Origin: an uncultured Clostridia bacterium
GTDB lineage: Bacteria; Bacillota; Clostridia; Lachnospirales; Lachnospiraceae
Direction of reading: 5' to 3'
Length of the DNA: 34,194 nucleotides
Assembly (NCBI GenBank): GCA_945622055.1
Contig: CALZBV010000002.1
Span: 1-34,194, forward strand
The notes beneath the pieces are model-generated. The model saw only the letters and a list, made by a program, of their open reading frames with translations, had not been told where the DNA came from and searched no databases. How positions within the stretch are numbered: position 1 is the first letter of the stretch; each line of letters opens with the position of its first letter. Made by a program: the position numbers and the translations under genes. Below, one piece after another: positions 1-7,444 of the stretch.

Positions 1-1
1 T

Positions 2-1090
2 TTTCTGATTGCGCTGCTGGAAGACTGCGGGTACATGGCAAGAGCTACAGTTGTATTGAATCCGATTTTTAAAAGAGCAGGGCTCTCCGGAAAATCAGTG
101 ATTCCCATGGTAATAGGCACCGGCTGTGCAATCCCGGGCATTATGGCATGCCGGACGATACGAAATGAGAGGGAACGAAGAGCAACGGCAATGCTTACGC
201 CATTTATGCCTTGTGGTGCAAAGCTACCGGTTATCGCGCTGTTTGTGGGCGCTTTTTTCCCGGATGCTTCCTGGGTAGGAACCCTGATGTATTTTGTCGG
301 AATTGTCTTAATTCTGCTGGGAGCTTTGCTGGTAAAAGCCATTAGCGGATACAAATACAGAAACTCCTTTTTTATCATGGAGCTTCCGGAATATAAATTG
401 CCAAGCATTAGGAGGGCTGCCGTTTCTATGCTTGGCCGGGGAAAAGCATATATCATCAAAGCCGGAACAATCATTCTTGTATGCAATACAATTGTACAGA
501 TTATGCAGTCCTTTCGTTGGGACCTGCAGGTGGTTGAGGAGGGGATGGAACATACATCCATACTGGCAACAATTGCTTCTCCGATTGCATATGTTTTGGT
601 TCCTATTGTTGGGAGCTTTGCATGGCAGCTTGCGGCAGCGGCAGTGACAGGCTTTATTGCAAAGGAAAATGTGGTTGGAACCCTGGCTGTATGCTATGGC
701 CTAAGCGCCTTTATTGACACGGAGGAGCTGATACTTGTGGGGGATGGAAATGTGGTAGTGTCTGCAATGGCACTGACGAAGGCGGCTGCACTTGCCTATC
801 TGATGTTTAATCTGTTTACACCTCCCTGCTTCGCGGCTCTTGGTGCCATGAATTCTGAGATGCAAAGTAAAAGATGGCTGTGGGGAGGGATTGCCCTTCA
901 GTCGGGAACAGGGTATACCGTAGCTTTTCTTGTTTATCAGATTGGTACACTGATTACAACGGGAAGCACCGGAGCAGGCTTTATTCCGGGACTGATTGCA
1001 GTGCTTATTATGGTAGGTATTGCAGGGGGATTAATTTACAGAACAAAGAAACAGCTTAATGAAGAATATGCGTTGAAGAAGGCGGTCTAG
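2..1090 (+). CDS. feoB: Ferrous iron transporter FeoB, C-terminal part (5' truncated by window edge)
   Basis: This is the membrane part of the GTP-driven Fe(II) importer FeoB. The reading frame is open from base 2 and begins with LEDCGYMARA, the FeoB motif usually seen as LEDSGYMARA. It is followed by the second Gate-type stretch GKSVIPMVIGTGCAIPGI with its conserved GxGC core, then by several hydrophobic segments and FIAKENVVGTL near the end. About 362 residues are present; the N-terminal G domain and the first membrane helices lie outside the window. The small Cys-rich gene typical of feo operons follows 72 bases later. The last residues (KKQLNEEYALKKAV) form a charged cytoplasmic tail. The internal ATG at 35 is not the true start, because the homology continues upstream of it. 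Confidence 0.95.
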   Translation, partial: FLIALLEDCGYMARATVVLNPIFKRAGLSGKSVIPMVIGTGCAIPGIMACRTIRNERERRATAMLTPFMPCGAKLPVIALFVGAFFPDASWVGTLMYFVGIVLILLGALLVKAISGYKYRNSFFIMELPEYKLPSIRRAAVSMLGRGKAYIIKAGTIILVCNTIVQIMQSFRWDLQVVEEGMEHTSILATIASPIAYVLVPIVGSFAWQLAAAAVTGFIAKENVVGTLAVCYGLSAFIDTEELILVGDGNVVVSAMALTKAAALAYLMFNLFTPPCFAALGAMNSEMQSKRWLWGGIALQSGTGYTVAFLVYQIGTLITTGSTGAGFIPGLIAVLIMVGIAGGLIYRTKKQLNEEYALKKAV

Positions 1091-1162
1091 CAGGCATGGA
1101 AATGCTACGGCAGGCCTTGCTGTTGCGGTGACGCTTTATACCGGAATTAGAAAGGAGCAACA

Positions 1163-1336
1163 ATGGAAAATCTGATGGTTATAGGAATTTTGCTGGTTTT
1201 AGTAGGAGCAGCGGTTTTTTATATACGTAAGGAAAGGAAGAAGGGTGCGGGATGTATCGGATGCCCGGCTGCGGGCTGCTGCCTGAAAAAAGGCTGCAAA
1301 AGCCCCGGGGAGAAAAACGGAACTCCCCAGGGGTAA
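1163..1336 (+). CDS. FeoB-associated Cys-rich membrane protein
   Basis: This 57-residue protein has one N-terminal membrane helix (about residues 4-21), a basic stretch (RKERKK), then a cluster of Cys residues in the order CIGC-PAAG-CC-LKKGC. That is the layout of the small FeoB-associated Cys-rich membrane proteins encoded just after feoB in Firmicutes. Its role is not settled; metal binding or support of Fe(II) transport is inferred from the Cys cluster and the position. A clear ribosome site (AAAGGAG) sits 6-7 bases before the ATG. The end of the gene can fold into a GC-rich hairpin (about 1302-1332), but no T-run follows it, so it may not be a terminator. Confidence 0.85.
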   Translation: MENLMVIGILLVLVGAAVFYIRKERKKGAGCIGCPAAGCCLKKGCKSPGEKNGTPQG

Positions 1337-1384
1337 TGCTATTGCCATTGATAAACTGCCCGGCAGCTCTGCTTACAGAAGCTA

Positions 1385-2629
1385 TCATTTATCAAGCTTA
1401 TGAATGAACAGTCCGCTGCGAAGCTTTGGCTCGAACCAGGTGGACTTCGGAGGCATCAGACGACCGGCGTCGGAGACTGCGAACAGGTCCAGAATAGAGG
1501 TCGGATACATGGAAAATGCTACGGCACTGTCGACGCGGCAGCGACGCTCCAGTTCGGAAAGACCACGGATGCCACCGATGAAATCGATTCTGCGGTCGGT
1601 ACGCGGGTCGCCGATTCCCAGCACCGGGGTCAGAAGGTAGTCCTGAAGTAAGGAAACATCAAGAGACTCTACCGGGTCTGTAATGGAACGCAGGGAATCC
1701 TTGATGGTAAGACGGTACCAGCAGTCGTCAAGGAACATACCAAAGGTATGCTTTTCGGTCGGGGCGTAGGCCTCGGCTCCAAGCTTTTCTACGATAAACT
1801 GTTCTGCAACGCAGTGAAGGAACGTCTCAGCGGTGTATCCGTTTAAGTCTCTGACAACACGGTTGTATGGAAGAATCATCAGCTCATCCTCCGGGAAGAG
1901 AACGGAGAGGAAGTAGTTGAATTCCTCAGCGCCCGTGTAACCCGGGTGCTCTGCGCGGCGTTTCAGCCCCACTTTAACAGCGGAGGCGGCACGGTGGTGA
2001 CCGTCTGCAATGTAGATGCTGTCAATGGAGGAAAATGCGGCTTCCACAGCGGCAATATCTTCCGGCAGGCTGATACAGAAAACACGGTGCGTAATGCCGT
2101 CCTCTGAGGTAAAATCATAAAGCGGTTCGCCGGACTTTACCTTCGTTGTTATGGAATAAATCGTTTCATTTCTGCGGTACGCAAGGAAAATCGGACCGGT
2201 CTGTGCATTACACGTGTCAACATGACGGATGCGGTCTTCTTCCTTACTCTGACGTGTATTCTCATGCTTCTTAATGACATTGTTCTGATAGTCATCAATG
2301 GAAGCACAGGCAACAATACCGGTCTGGGTACGGCCGTTCATGGTAAGCTCATAAATATAGTAATTACGCGTCTCATCGGTCACGAAAACACCGTCTGCCA
2401 TCTCTTTATTCAGCATTTCTGCGGCCTTTTCGTAAACACAATCTGCATATGTGTCCACGTCATCGGAAAACTGTGTCTCCGCACGGTCAATATTCAAAAA
2501 AGAGAGAGGGTCTTTTGCTGCAGCGACTTTCGCTTCTGCGCGGTTGTATACATCATACGGAAGGGCAGCCACGCGGGAGGCAAGCTCCTTAGTCGGGTGA
2601 ATACAATGAAAAGGTTTGATGGTAGCCAT
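1385..2629 (-). CDS. DUF1015 family protein
   Basis: A 414-residue soluble protein of the DUF1015 family, whose biochemical role is not established. Family hallmarks are MATIKPF at the start, ALPYDVYN (about residues 22-29), KHENTRQSKEEDR (about 121-133) and ADGHHRAAS (about 208-216). The reading frame extends further upstream, but the ATG at 2629 is preferred: AAAGGA lies just upstream, homology begins at MATIKPF, and the promoter at 2668-2696 lies inside the extension. In many Clostridia this gene sits near amino-acid metabolism genes, but no such neighbour is seen here. It converges on the feo operon with 48 bases between the ends. Confidence 0.9.
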   Translation of the reverse strand: MATIKPFHCIHPTKELASRVAALPYDVYNRAEAKVAAAKDPLSFLNIDRAETQFSDDVDTYADCVYEKAAEMLNKEMADGVFVTDETRNYYIYELTMNGRTQTGIVACASIDDYQNNVIKKHENTRQSKEEDRIRHVDTCNAQTGPIFLAYRRNETIYSITTKVKSGEPLYDFTSEDGITHRVFCISLPEDIAAVEAAFSSIDSIYIADGHHRAASAVKVGLKRRAEHPGYTGAEEFNYFLSVLFPEDELMILPYNRVVRDLNGYTAETFLHCVAEQFIVEKLGAEAYAPTEKHTFGMFLDDCWYRLTIKDSLRSITDPVESLDVSLLQDYLLTPVLGIGDPRTDRRIDFIGGIRGLSELERRCRVDSAVAFSMYPTSILDLFAVSDAGRLMPPKSTWFEPKLRSGLFIHKLDK

Positions 2630-2667
2630 AAGAGTCCTTTCCGGTAAAAACCTGTAATTTTTTTCTA

Positions 2668-2696
2668 AGTATACCCGATATGTTCGAAAAACGCAA
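2668..2696 (-). promoter_or_regulatory. Sigma-A promoter of the DUF1015 gene
   Basis: On the minus strand, TTGCGT (2691-2696) and TATACT (2668-2673) are separated by exactly 17 bases. The start codon at 2629 lies about 40 bases downstream of the -10 box. Confidence 0.7.
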
Positions 2697-2755
2697 GGGA
2701 ATGAAGGGGATTTTGGGACTTTTTTGGTAAATTTGTAAAAAGTGCAAAATATGTG

Positions 2756-2784
2756 TGGAAATTGCAAAAAAAATATAGTATAAT
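2756..2784 (+). promoter_or_regulatory. Sigma-A promoter of the CheX-like/CheY unit
   Basis: A perfect TATAAT (2779-2784) is preceded, 17 bases upstream, by TGGAAA (2756-2761, four of six matches to TTGACA). The gene starts at 2834. A sigma-28 (flagellar) type promoter was looked for and not found, so this chemotaxis-type unit appears to be under housekeeping control. Confidence 0.65.
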
Positions 2785-2833
2785 AGCACTAATAGGCCGA
2801 ACATGATCGGCAGGACGCAAAGGGGGTAATTTC

Positions 2834-3712
2834 ATGGTTAGTCAGATTCTTGGAAACTACATGGTAGAAGAAGGATACATGACCCGGGAGCAGTTTGCCA
2901 AGGTTTTGGAGGAGCAGACAAAGATTCGCGTTAAGCTTGGCCTGATTGCTGTTTCAGAGGGTATGCTAACACTTGATCAGGCGGATGCAATTAACCGCAT
3001 GCAGCAGGTTCTGGATAAGCGTTTTGGAGATATTGCCGTGGAAAAGGGCTACCTGACGGAAAATCAGGTAAGCAGCCTGTTAAAGATGCAGGGGAATGAG
3101 TATCTTACCTTTGCCCAGACACTGGTGGACAGCGGAATTATTACAATGGACAAGCTGGGTGCCGTATTGAAGAACTTCCAGGTAGAGAACGGGTACACCA
3201 ATACCGAGATGGAAGCGATAAAGAGCGGAGAAGTTGAGAAGATTGTGCCGTTGTTTTTGCCGCAGGGTGCAGAGGAGTATGAGGCAGTTGTTACGGTAGC
3301 GTTAAAGACGGTAATTCGTTGCATCGACAGTCAGGCCTATCCGATGAATGGCGTGTTGGCAGACAGCGTGTCGTTAAAGCGCCCGGTACTGCAGGAGCTG
3401 GGCGGTGAACAGTACTGGAAGATTGGTTTTTCTGATGTTGATGAGAGCCTTTGCTCCATCGCATCGGTATTTGCAAGAGAGAACTTCAGTGTAGTGGATG
3501 AGGATGCACAGGATGCAGTGGGTGAATTTGTTAACTGTATCAATGGTCTGTTTGCTACTTCACTTAGTGCACAGGGCATTTCGGTGGAACTGCTTCCGCC
3601 GGAGCTTGGAAAGTCTGCAGAGGTTTCCGGAAAGAAGATTCTTATGATTCCGTTCGGAATCTGCGGCACTACAGTTCATTTTGTTGTAACCGATCAGAAG
3701 GAATGGAGGTAA
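2834..3712 (+). CDS. CheX-domain protein with N-terminal MshEN-like helical repeats
   Basis: A 292-residue soluble protein in two parts. Residues about 1-118 hold four copies of a short helical module of the type V-x-x-G-x-L-T-x-x-Q, at about residues 10-28, 39-57, 68-86 and 97-115. The third copy starts RFGDIAVEKG and ends with KMQ, close to the RLGxxL...G...LxxxLxxQ pattern of MshEN domains, which in known cases bind cyclic di-GMP. Residues about 150-290 look like CheX, a CheY phosphatase fold. EFVN at 231-234 fits the catalytic ExxN motif. The next gene, 6 bases on, encodes CheY, its obvious partner. CheX assignment is fairly firm; the MshEN reading is pattern-based and less sure. Confidence 0.75.
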   Translation: MVSQILGNYMVEEGYMTREQFAKVLEEQTKIRVKLGLIAVSEGMLTLDQADAINRMQQVLDKRFGDIAVEKGYLTENQVSSLLKMQGNEYLTFAQTLVDSGIITMDKLGAVLKNFQVENGYTNTEMEAIKSGEVEKIVPLFLPQGAEEYEAVVTVALKTVIRCIDSQAYPMNGVLADSVSLKRPVLQELGGEQYWKIGFSDVDESLCSIASVFARENFSVVDEDAQDAVGEFVNCINGLFATSLSAQGISVELLPPELGKSAEVSGKKILMIPFGICGTTVHFVVTDQKEWR

Positions 3713-3718
3713 AAGGGA

Positions 3719-4081
3719 ATGGCAACCGTATTGATTGTAGATGATTCCAGAACGTCGAGAAAGATTCTTGGTGATGTTTTGAGAAATATGGGCTTGGAAG
3801 TAGTTGGCGAGGCCGTAAACGGTGAGGAGGGCTTCCTTAAGTATAAGGAGCTGAAGCCGGACCTTGTGACGATGGATATTACCATGCCGGTGATGTCCGG
3901 ACTGGAGTCGCTGCTCCTGATTAAGCACGAGAATGCCAACGCAAAGGTAATTATGATTACCGCAGCAGGACAGAAGGAGAACCTGATGCAGGCAGTAAAG
4001 GCCGGAGCAGAGGAGTTCCTTACCAAGCCGCTTGAGGAAGCTGAGGTTCGTCGTGTTGTTACGGAGGTTCTCGCGAAGTAA
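3719..4081 (+). CDS. cheY: CheY-type stand-alone response regulator
   Basis: A 120-residue single receiver domain with no output domain. The acidic pair is D8-D9, the phosphoacceptor D53 (in TMDITMP), the switch Thr T81 and the conserved K103-P104, all in the expected places. It is a phosphorylation-controlled signalling protein, probably acting on the flagellar switch or a similar target. It is co-transcribed with the CheX-like gene immediately upstream, which suggests that protein dephosphorylates or binds it. A strong terminator follows at 4103-4147. Whether it is the main chemotaxis CheY or a dedicated paralogue cannot be told from this window. Confidence 0.9.
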   Translation: MATVLIVDDSRTSRKILGDVLRNMGLEVVGEAVNGEEGFLKYKELKPDLVTMDITMPVMSGLESLLLIKHENANAKVIMITAAGQKENLMQAVKAGAEEFLTKPLEEAEVRRVVTEVLAK

Positions 4082-4102
4082 CTGAATTTTCAGAATGAAA
4101 GG

Positions 4103-4147
4103 AAGCTGTCATATCAGACCGGAGAGGAATGGTATGGCAGCTTTTTT
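4103..4147 (+). terminator. Rho-independent terminator after cheY
   Basis: AAGCTGTCATATC (4103-4115) pairs with GGTATGGCAGCTT (4131-4143) apart from two G-T wobbles, and runs into six T residues (4142-4147). Confidence 0.85.
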
Positions 4148-4188
4148 GTGTAATAGGAAATTCCTCGAATTTCCTATTACACAAAAAA
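4142..4188. repeat. Perfect 22-bp inverted repeat with 3-base loop
   Basis: The arms 4142-4163 and 4167-4188 are perfectly complementary, with CTC between them. The arms begin and end in T6/A6, so the hairpin could terminate transcripts from both strands, including the glycosyltransferase mRNA from the right. Its core AGGAAAT...ATTTCCT recurs at 23137-23164, with similar flanking sequence (see findings). Confidence 0.85.
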
Positions 4189-4345
4189 ACGCTCCGCGGG
4201 GATGCACACGCTTTTGCTAAGGAATATGTCGCAAAAATGCGACGCAAAAGCGGCGCAGAATATCGCGAAGCGATATTCTTTGTTTAGTGACATAGTGCTT
4301 TTCAGAAAAGCAGGATATTTCCATGAGCACCCATTGAACAGGGTG
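4189..4345. other. Intergenic region dense in small inverted repeats
   Basis: No gene is seen here. The stretch holds several dyads in a row: GTCGC/GCGAC (4228-4243), GAATATCGC/GCGATATTC with a GAA loop (4258-4278), GCTTTTC/GAAAAGC (4297-4311) and CACCC/GGGTG (about 4327-4345). It could be a structured RNA, the 3' end of the glycosyltransferase transcript, or a palindromic repeat element. Confidence 0.6.
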
Positions 4346-4361
4346 TCGTTATGCCTCTTGC

Positions 4362-5606
4362 TCACAGATACCTCTCCAGCACCTTCGCAAACGTATCCCA
4401 GCCCAGCATTTTTTCTGCATATGCCGTTCCACGGGCAGCGATTTCCTGCATCCGCTCCGGAGCAGAAAGGAGTCCCGAAACAAGCGCCGGAAGCTCAGAA
4501 AGGTTCTCCAGGTGATAGAAGGTAAGAAGGTCTTTGTCAGCAAAACGGGAAAGCAGGTATTCGCTTGGGTCGGTAACGCAGACGGCACCGTTTTGCAGGG
4601 AGCTGTAAATGCGGTCGTGTGCACCGCGCTTAAACCAGGGCATGACGTTCAGGGAGAGTCTGGCGTCTGCAATGGCACGGAGGCAGACGGAGGTGTCGGA
4701 ATATTTTGTTATGGTAAGGAGCGACTTGTTTTTGCAGTCCAGCAGGTCCCAGCCGACGCCGATGCAGTGAACCGGAATGCCGGAATCGACCAGTGTTTTT
4801 ACGACACGGCCGCGAAAATGGAAACGAATCCATAAATCAAGAAAAATCATTTTGTTCATGACATTCCGAAGGTCTTCCTCCGAAAGGTCCGGGAGGTCGC
4901 GGTTTAGATGGCGCAAAAAAACTGTGTGGATGCATTGGGAAGGATTTGCCAGCAAATCGTTTAAAATGCCGTGATAGAAGGAATTGTATTCCTCACCGTT
5001 TCTGTTCATGTACGGAAGAAAAAAGTCCGGAGGGGTATAACAGCCGGTAAATACTACGTCTGTAGAACGCTCTGCGGACGGAAGTACCGGAGAAGAGGGG
5101 GTTTTTTGCGAAAAAGGGCGAAGAACGGAAAAATCGGGAAGGCTCTCTTCGTCTGAAAACGGGAAAGCAGCCCGCGCACGACAACCGGCAAGCGGCATGA
5201 TGTCGCCTAAGGGAACGTCAGGATAAAAGCGCCGCATGTAGTCAGCATGGTCCTCGTCAATGCAGATTTGCAGATAATGCTTTGGAAGGTAGTTCAGTTC
5301 CTCGTAGTAGTAAAACGGGTGGTCCACAACGATGTTGATGCAGTGCACATCAAAAACGTCCCAGAGCAGAAGCTTTTTCCTTTTTGTATGAAAAATAGCT
5401 TCGCGCTGCAATCCGTGGAAATTAAAGGTAATTAAGGTTGTCTCGCCGCGTTTGAGATATTCCGTTAGCTCGTTAGTGCCGCTAAATGGTTCATGGATGT
5501 GAACCAGAGCAACCTCATAACCGAGTGCGCTGTATTCCTCTGCCAGACGTTCTGAGAAAAACCGGAGAGTTTCGACACTTGGCTGGAATAGTAAAAGCTG
5601 TTTCAT
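4362..5606 (-). CDS. CgeB-like glycosyltransferase
   Basis: A 414-residue protein that resembles the spore-protein YkvP/CgeB class of glycosyltransferases (GT-B fold). The C-terminal part carries the donor-binding pattern GAHDRIYSSLQNGAVCVTD (about residues 328-346), with a downstream acidic loop. The N-terminal half is less conserved but has the expected alternating strands and helices (for example LLLWDVFDVHCINIVVDHP). No signal peptide or membrane helix is seen, so it is probably cytosolic. The acceptor is unknown: glycan, spore coat or flagellin are all possible, and the nearby chemotaxis genes do not decide it. A good ribosome site (GGAGGAAC) precedes the ATG. It is transcribed alone from the promoter at 5654-5682. 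Confidence 0.75.
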   Translation of the reverse strand: MKQLLLFQPSVETLRFFSERLAEEYSALGYEVALVHIHEPFSGTNELTEYLKRGETTLITFNFHGLQREAIFHTKRKKLLLWDVFDVHCINIVVDHPFYYYEELNYLPKHYLQICIDEDHADYMRRFYPDVPLGDIMPLAGCRARAAFPFSDEESLPDFSVLRPFSQKTPSSPVLPSAERSTDVVFTGCYTPPDFFLPYMNRNGEEYNSFYHGILNDLLANPSQCIHTVFLRHLNRDLPDLSEEDLRNVMNKMIFLDLWIRFHFRGRVVKTLVDSGIPVHCIGVGWDLLDCKNKSLLTITKYSDTSVCLRAIADARLSLNVMPWFKRGAHDRIYSSLQNGAVCVTDPSEYLLSRFADKDLLTFYHLENLSELPALVSGLLSAPERMQEIAARGTAYAEKMLGWDTFAKVLERYL

Positions 5607-5653
5607 GAGTTCCTCCGTAAAATTAAGGCTGTCTTTGTTCGGTCTTTAACGGA

Positions 5654-5682
5654 AGTTTACCATATCCGGCGACAGAACGCAA
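5654..5682 (-). promoter_or_regulatory. Sigma-A promoter of the glycosyltransferase gene
   Basis: On the minus strand, TTGCGT (5677-5682) and TAAACT (5654-5659) are separated by 17 bases, with a TGG just before the -10 box (extended -10). The start codon at 5606 lies about 47 bases downstream. Confidence 0.65.
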
Positions 5683-5762
5683 GAAATCGCATGAAACAGC
5701 ATGGAAATGTCATGAAAACGGCAGAGAAAAAAGTGGATTCCTGTGTTTACCAAACTCCGGAC

Positions 5763-5791
5763 TTGCAAACGACAGAAAAATCATGTACAAT
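5763..5791 (+). promoter_or_regulatory. Sigma-A promoter of prfC
   Basis: TTGCAA (5763-5768) and TACAAT (5786-5791) are 17 bases apart; the prfC start is at 5836. Confidence 0.65.
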
Positions 5792-5835
5792 AATCCTATT
5801 ATGGAAAATTATGCTCTTATATAAAGGAGGCAGCT

Positions 5836-7422
5836 ATGAGCAACGCTGACGAGATACAGAAGCGCAGAACCTTTGCGATTATATCCCACCCGGATGCGGG
5901 AAAAACGACACTGACGGAGAAGCTTTTGCTGTATGGAGGTGCAATTAACCTTGCGGGCTCGGTAAAGGCAAAAAAGACGGCAAGACATGCGGTTTCCGAC
6001 TGGATGGAGATTGAGAAGCAGAGAGGTATTTCCGTTACCTCGTCGGTAATGCAGTTTGAATATGACGGATACTGTATTAATATTCTGGATACTCCGGGAC
6101 ATCAGGACTTCTCGGAGGATACGTACCGGACACTGATGGCAGCAGACTCTGCGGTCATGGTAATCGATGCATCGAAGGGTGTTGAGGCACAGACGATTAA
6201 GCTGTTCAAGGTATGCGTGATGCGCCATATTCCGATTTTTACCTTTGTGAATAAGCTTGACCGTGAGGCAAGAGATACGTTTGAGCTTTTGGATGAAATC
6301 GAGAATGTACTTGGAATCCGTACCTGTCCGATGAACTGGCCGATTGGCTCCGGCAAGAATTTTAAGGGCGTATACCAGCGTGACACCGGGACGATTACCA
6401 GATTTTTTGCAGCAAATAACGGACAGAATGAAGTGGAAAAGATCGAAGCCCGGCTTGGAGACCCGAATCTGGATGAAATCATTGGTCGTGAGAATCACAA
6501 CAATCTGGTGGATGAAATCGAGCTTTTGGACGGCGCGAGTAGCGAGTTCGACCTTGACAGAGTGAGCGCCGGTGAGCTTACTCCGGTATTTTTCGGCTCG
6601 GCACTGACCAACTTCGGCGTAGAGACATTTTTGGAGCATTTCCTTAAGATGACGACTTCTCCGCTTTCCCGTAAATCAAAGACCGGGGAGATTGACCCGC
6701 TGACGCATGATTTTTCGGCATTTGTATTTAAGATTCAGGCAAATATGAATAAGGCACACCGTGACCGTATTGCATTTATGCGGGTTTGTTCGGGAAAGTT
6801 TGAGGCCGGCGAAGAGGTACTGCATGTGCAGGGTGGCAAGAAGCTCCGTCTTTCCCAGCCGCAGCAGATGATGGCACAGGACAGAAAGATTGTTGAGGAG
6901 GCTTATGCCGGAGATATCATCGGTGTATTCGATCCGGGAATTTTCTCGATTGGGGATACGGTTTGTGCGCCTTCGGAGCAGATTGAGTTTGAAGGTATTC
7001 CGACGTTTGCACCGGAGCATTTTGCAAAGATTCGTCAGGTGGATACCATGAAGCGTAAGCAGTTTGTAAAGGGTGTCTCCCAGATTGCACAGGAGGGTGC
7101 AATTCAGATTTTCCAGGAGTTTCACACCGGTATGGAGGAGATTATCGTCGGCGTGGTCGGTGTCCTGCAGTTTGATGTGTTGAAATTCCGTCTGGAATCC
7201 GAATATGGCGTCGAAATCCGTATGGACCCGCTTCCGTATGAGTATATCCGCTGGATTGAGAATGATAATATTGATGTGGCAAAGCTGAATATTACCACGG
7301 ATTCCAAGCGGGTAAAGGATCTGAAGGACAGACCGCTTCTGCTCTTTACACATGAATGGAGTATCCGTACGGTACTTGAGCGAAATGAAGGACTGAAGCT
7401 TGCGGAGTTTGCAAAGAATTAA
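5836..7422 (+). CDS. prfC: Peptide chain release factor 3 (RF3)
   Basis: RF3 is a translational GTPase that removes RF1/RF2 from the ribosome after peptide release. The 528-residue length is normal for the family. The G1 loop is HPDAGKTT (residues 18-25), G3 is DTPGH (85-89) and G4 is NKLD (139-142). The stretch QRGISVTSSVMQF (62-74) is the RF3 form of switch I, and the C-terminal half has the RF3 sequence GVLQFDVLKFRLESEYGV. RF3 is preferred over EF-G for these reasons and for the length. A strong ribosome site (AAAGGAGG) precedes the ATG. The CotH-type gene starts 22 bases after the stop with no terminator, so the two may be co-transcribed, although no functional link is evident. Confidence 0.96.
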   Translation: MSNADEIQKRRTFAIISHPDAGKTTLTEKLLLYGGAINLAGSVKAKKTARHAVSDWMEIEKQRGISVTSSVMQFEYDGYCINILDTPGHQDFSEDTYRTLMAADSAVMVIDASKGVEAQTIKLFKVCVMRHIPIFTFVNKLDREARDTFELLDEIENVLGIRTCPMNWPIGSGKNFKGVYQRDTGTITRFFAANNGQNEVEKIEARLGDPNLDEIIGRENHNNLVDEIELLDGASSEFDLDRVSAGELTPVFFGSALTNFGVETFLEHFLKMTTSPLSRKSKTGEIDPLTHDFSAFVFKIQANMNKAHRDRIAFMRVCSGKFEAGEEVLHVQGGKKLRLSQPQQMMAQDRKIVEEAYAGDIIGVFDPGIFSIGDTVCAPSEQIEFEGIPTFAPEHFAKIRQVDTMKRKQFVKGVSQIAQEGAIQIFQEFHTGMEEIIVGVVGVLQFDVLKFRLESEYGVEIRMDPLPYEYIRWIENDNIDVAKLNITTDSKRVKDLKDRPLLLFTHEWSIRTVLERNEGLKLAEFAKN

Positions 7423-7444
7423 TTCGGAAAGGGTATTTTGGGGT

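Noticed and set aside
2777-2803. Sigma-28 (flagellar) promoter before the CheX-like gene
   Set aside because: GCCGAACA at 2796 resembles the -10 box of this class, but no TAAA lies at the right distance, and a perfect sigma-A -10 box is nearby.
6676-7353. 225-residue minus-strand open frame inside prfC
   Set aside because: It is an antisense shadow of a highly conserved gene with no ribosome site and no family match.
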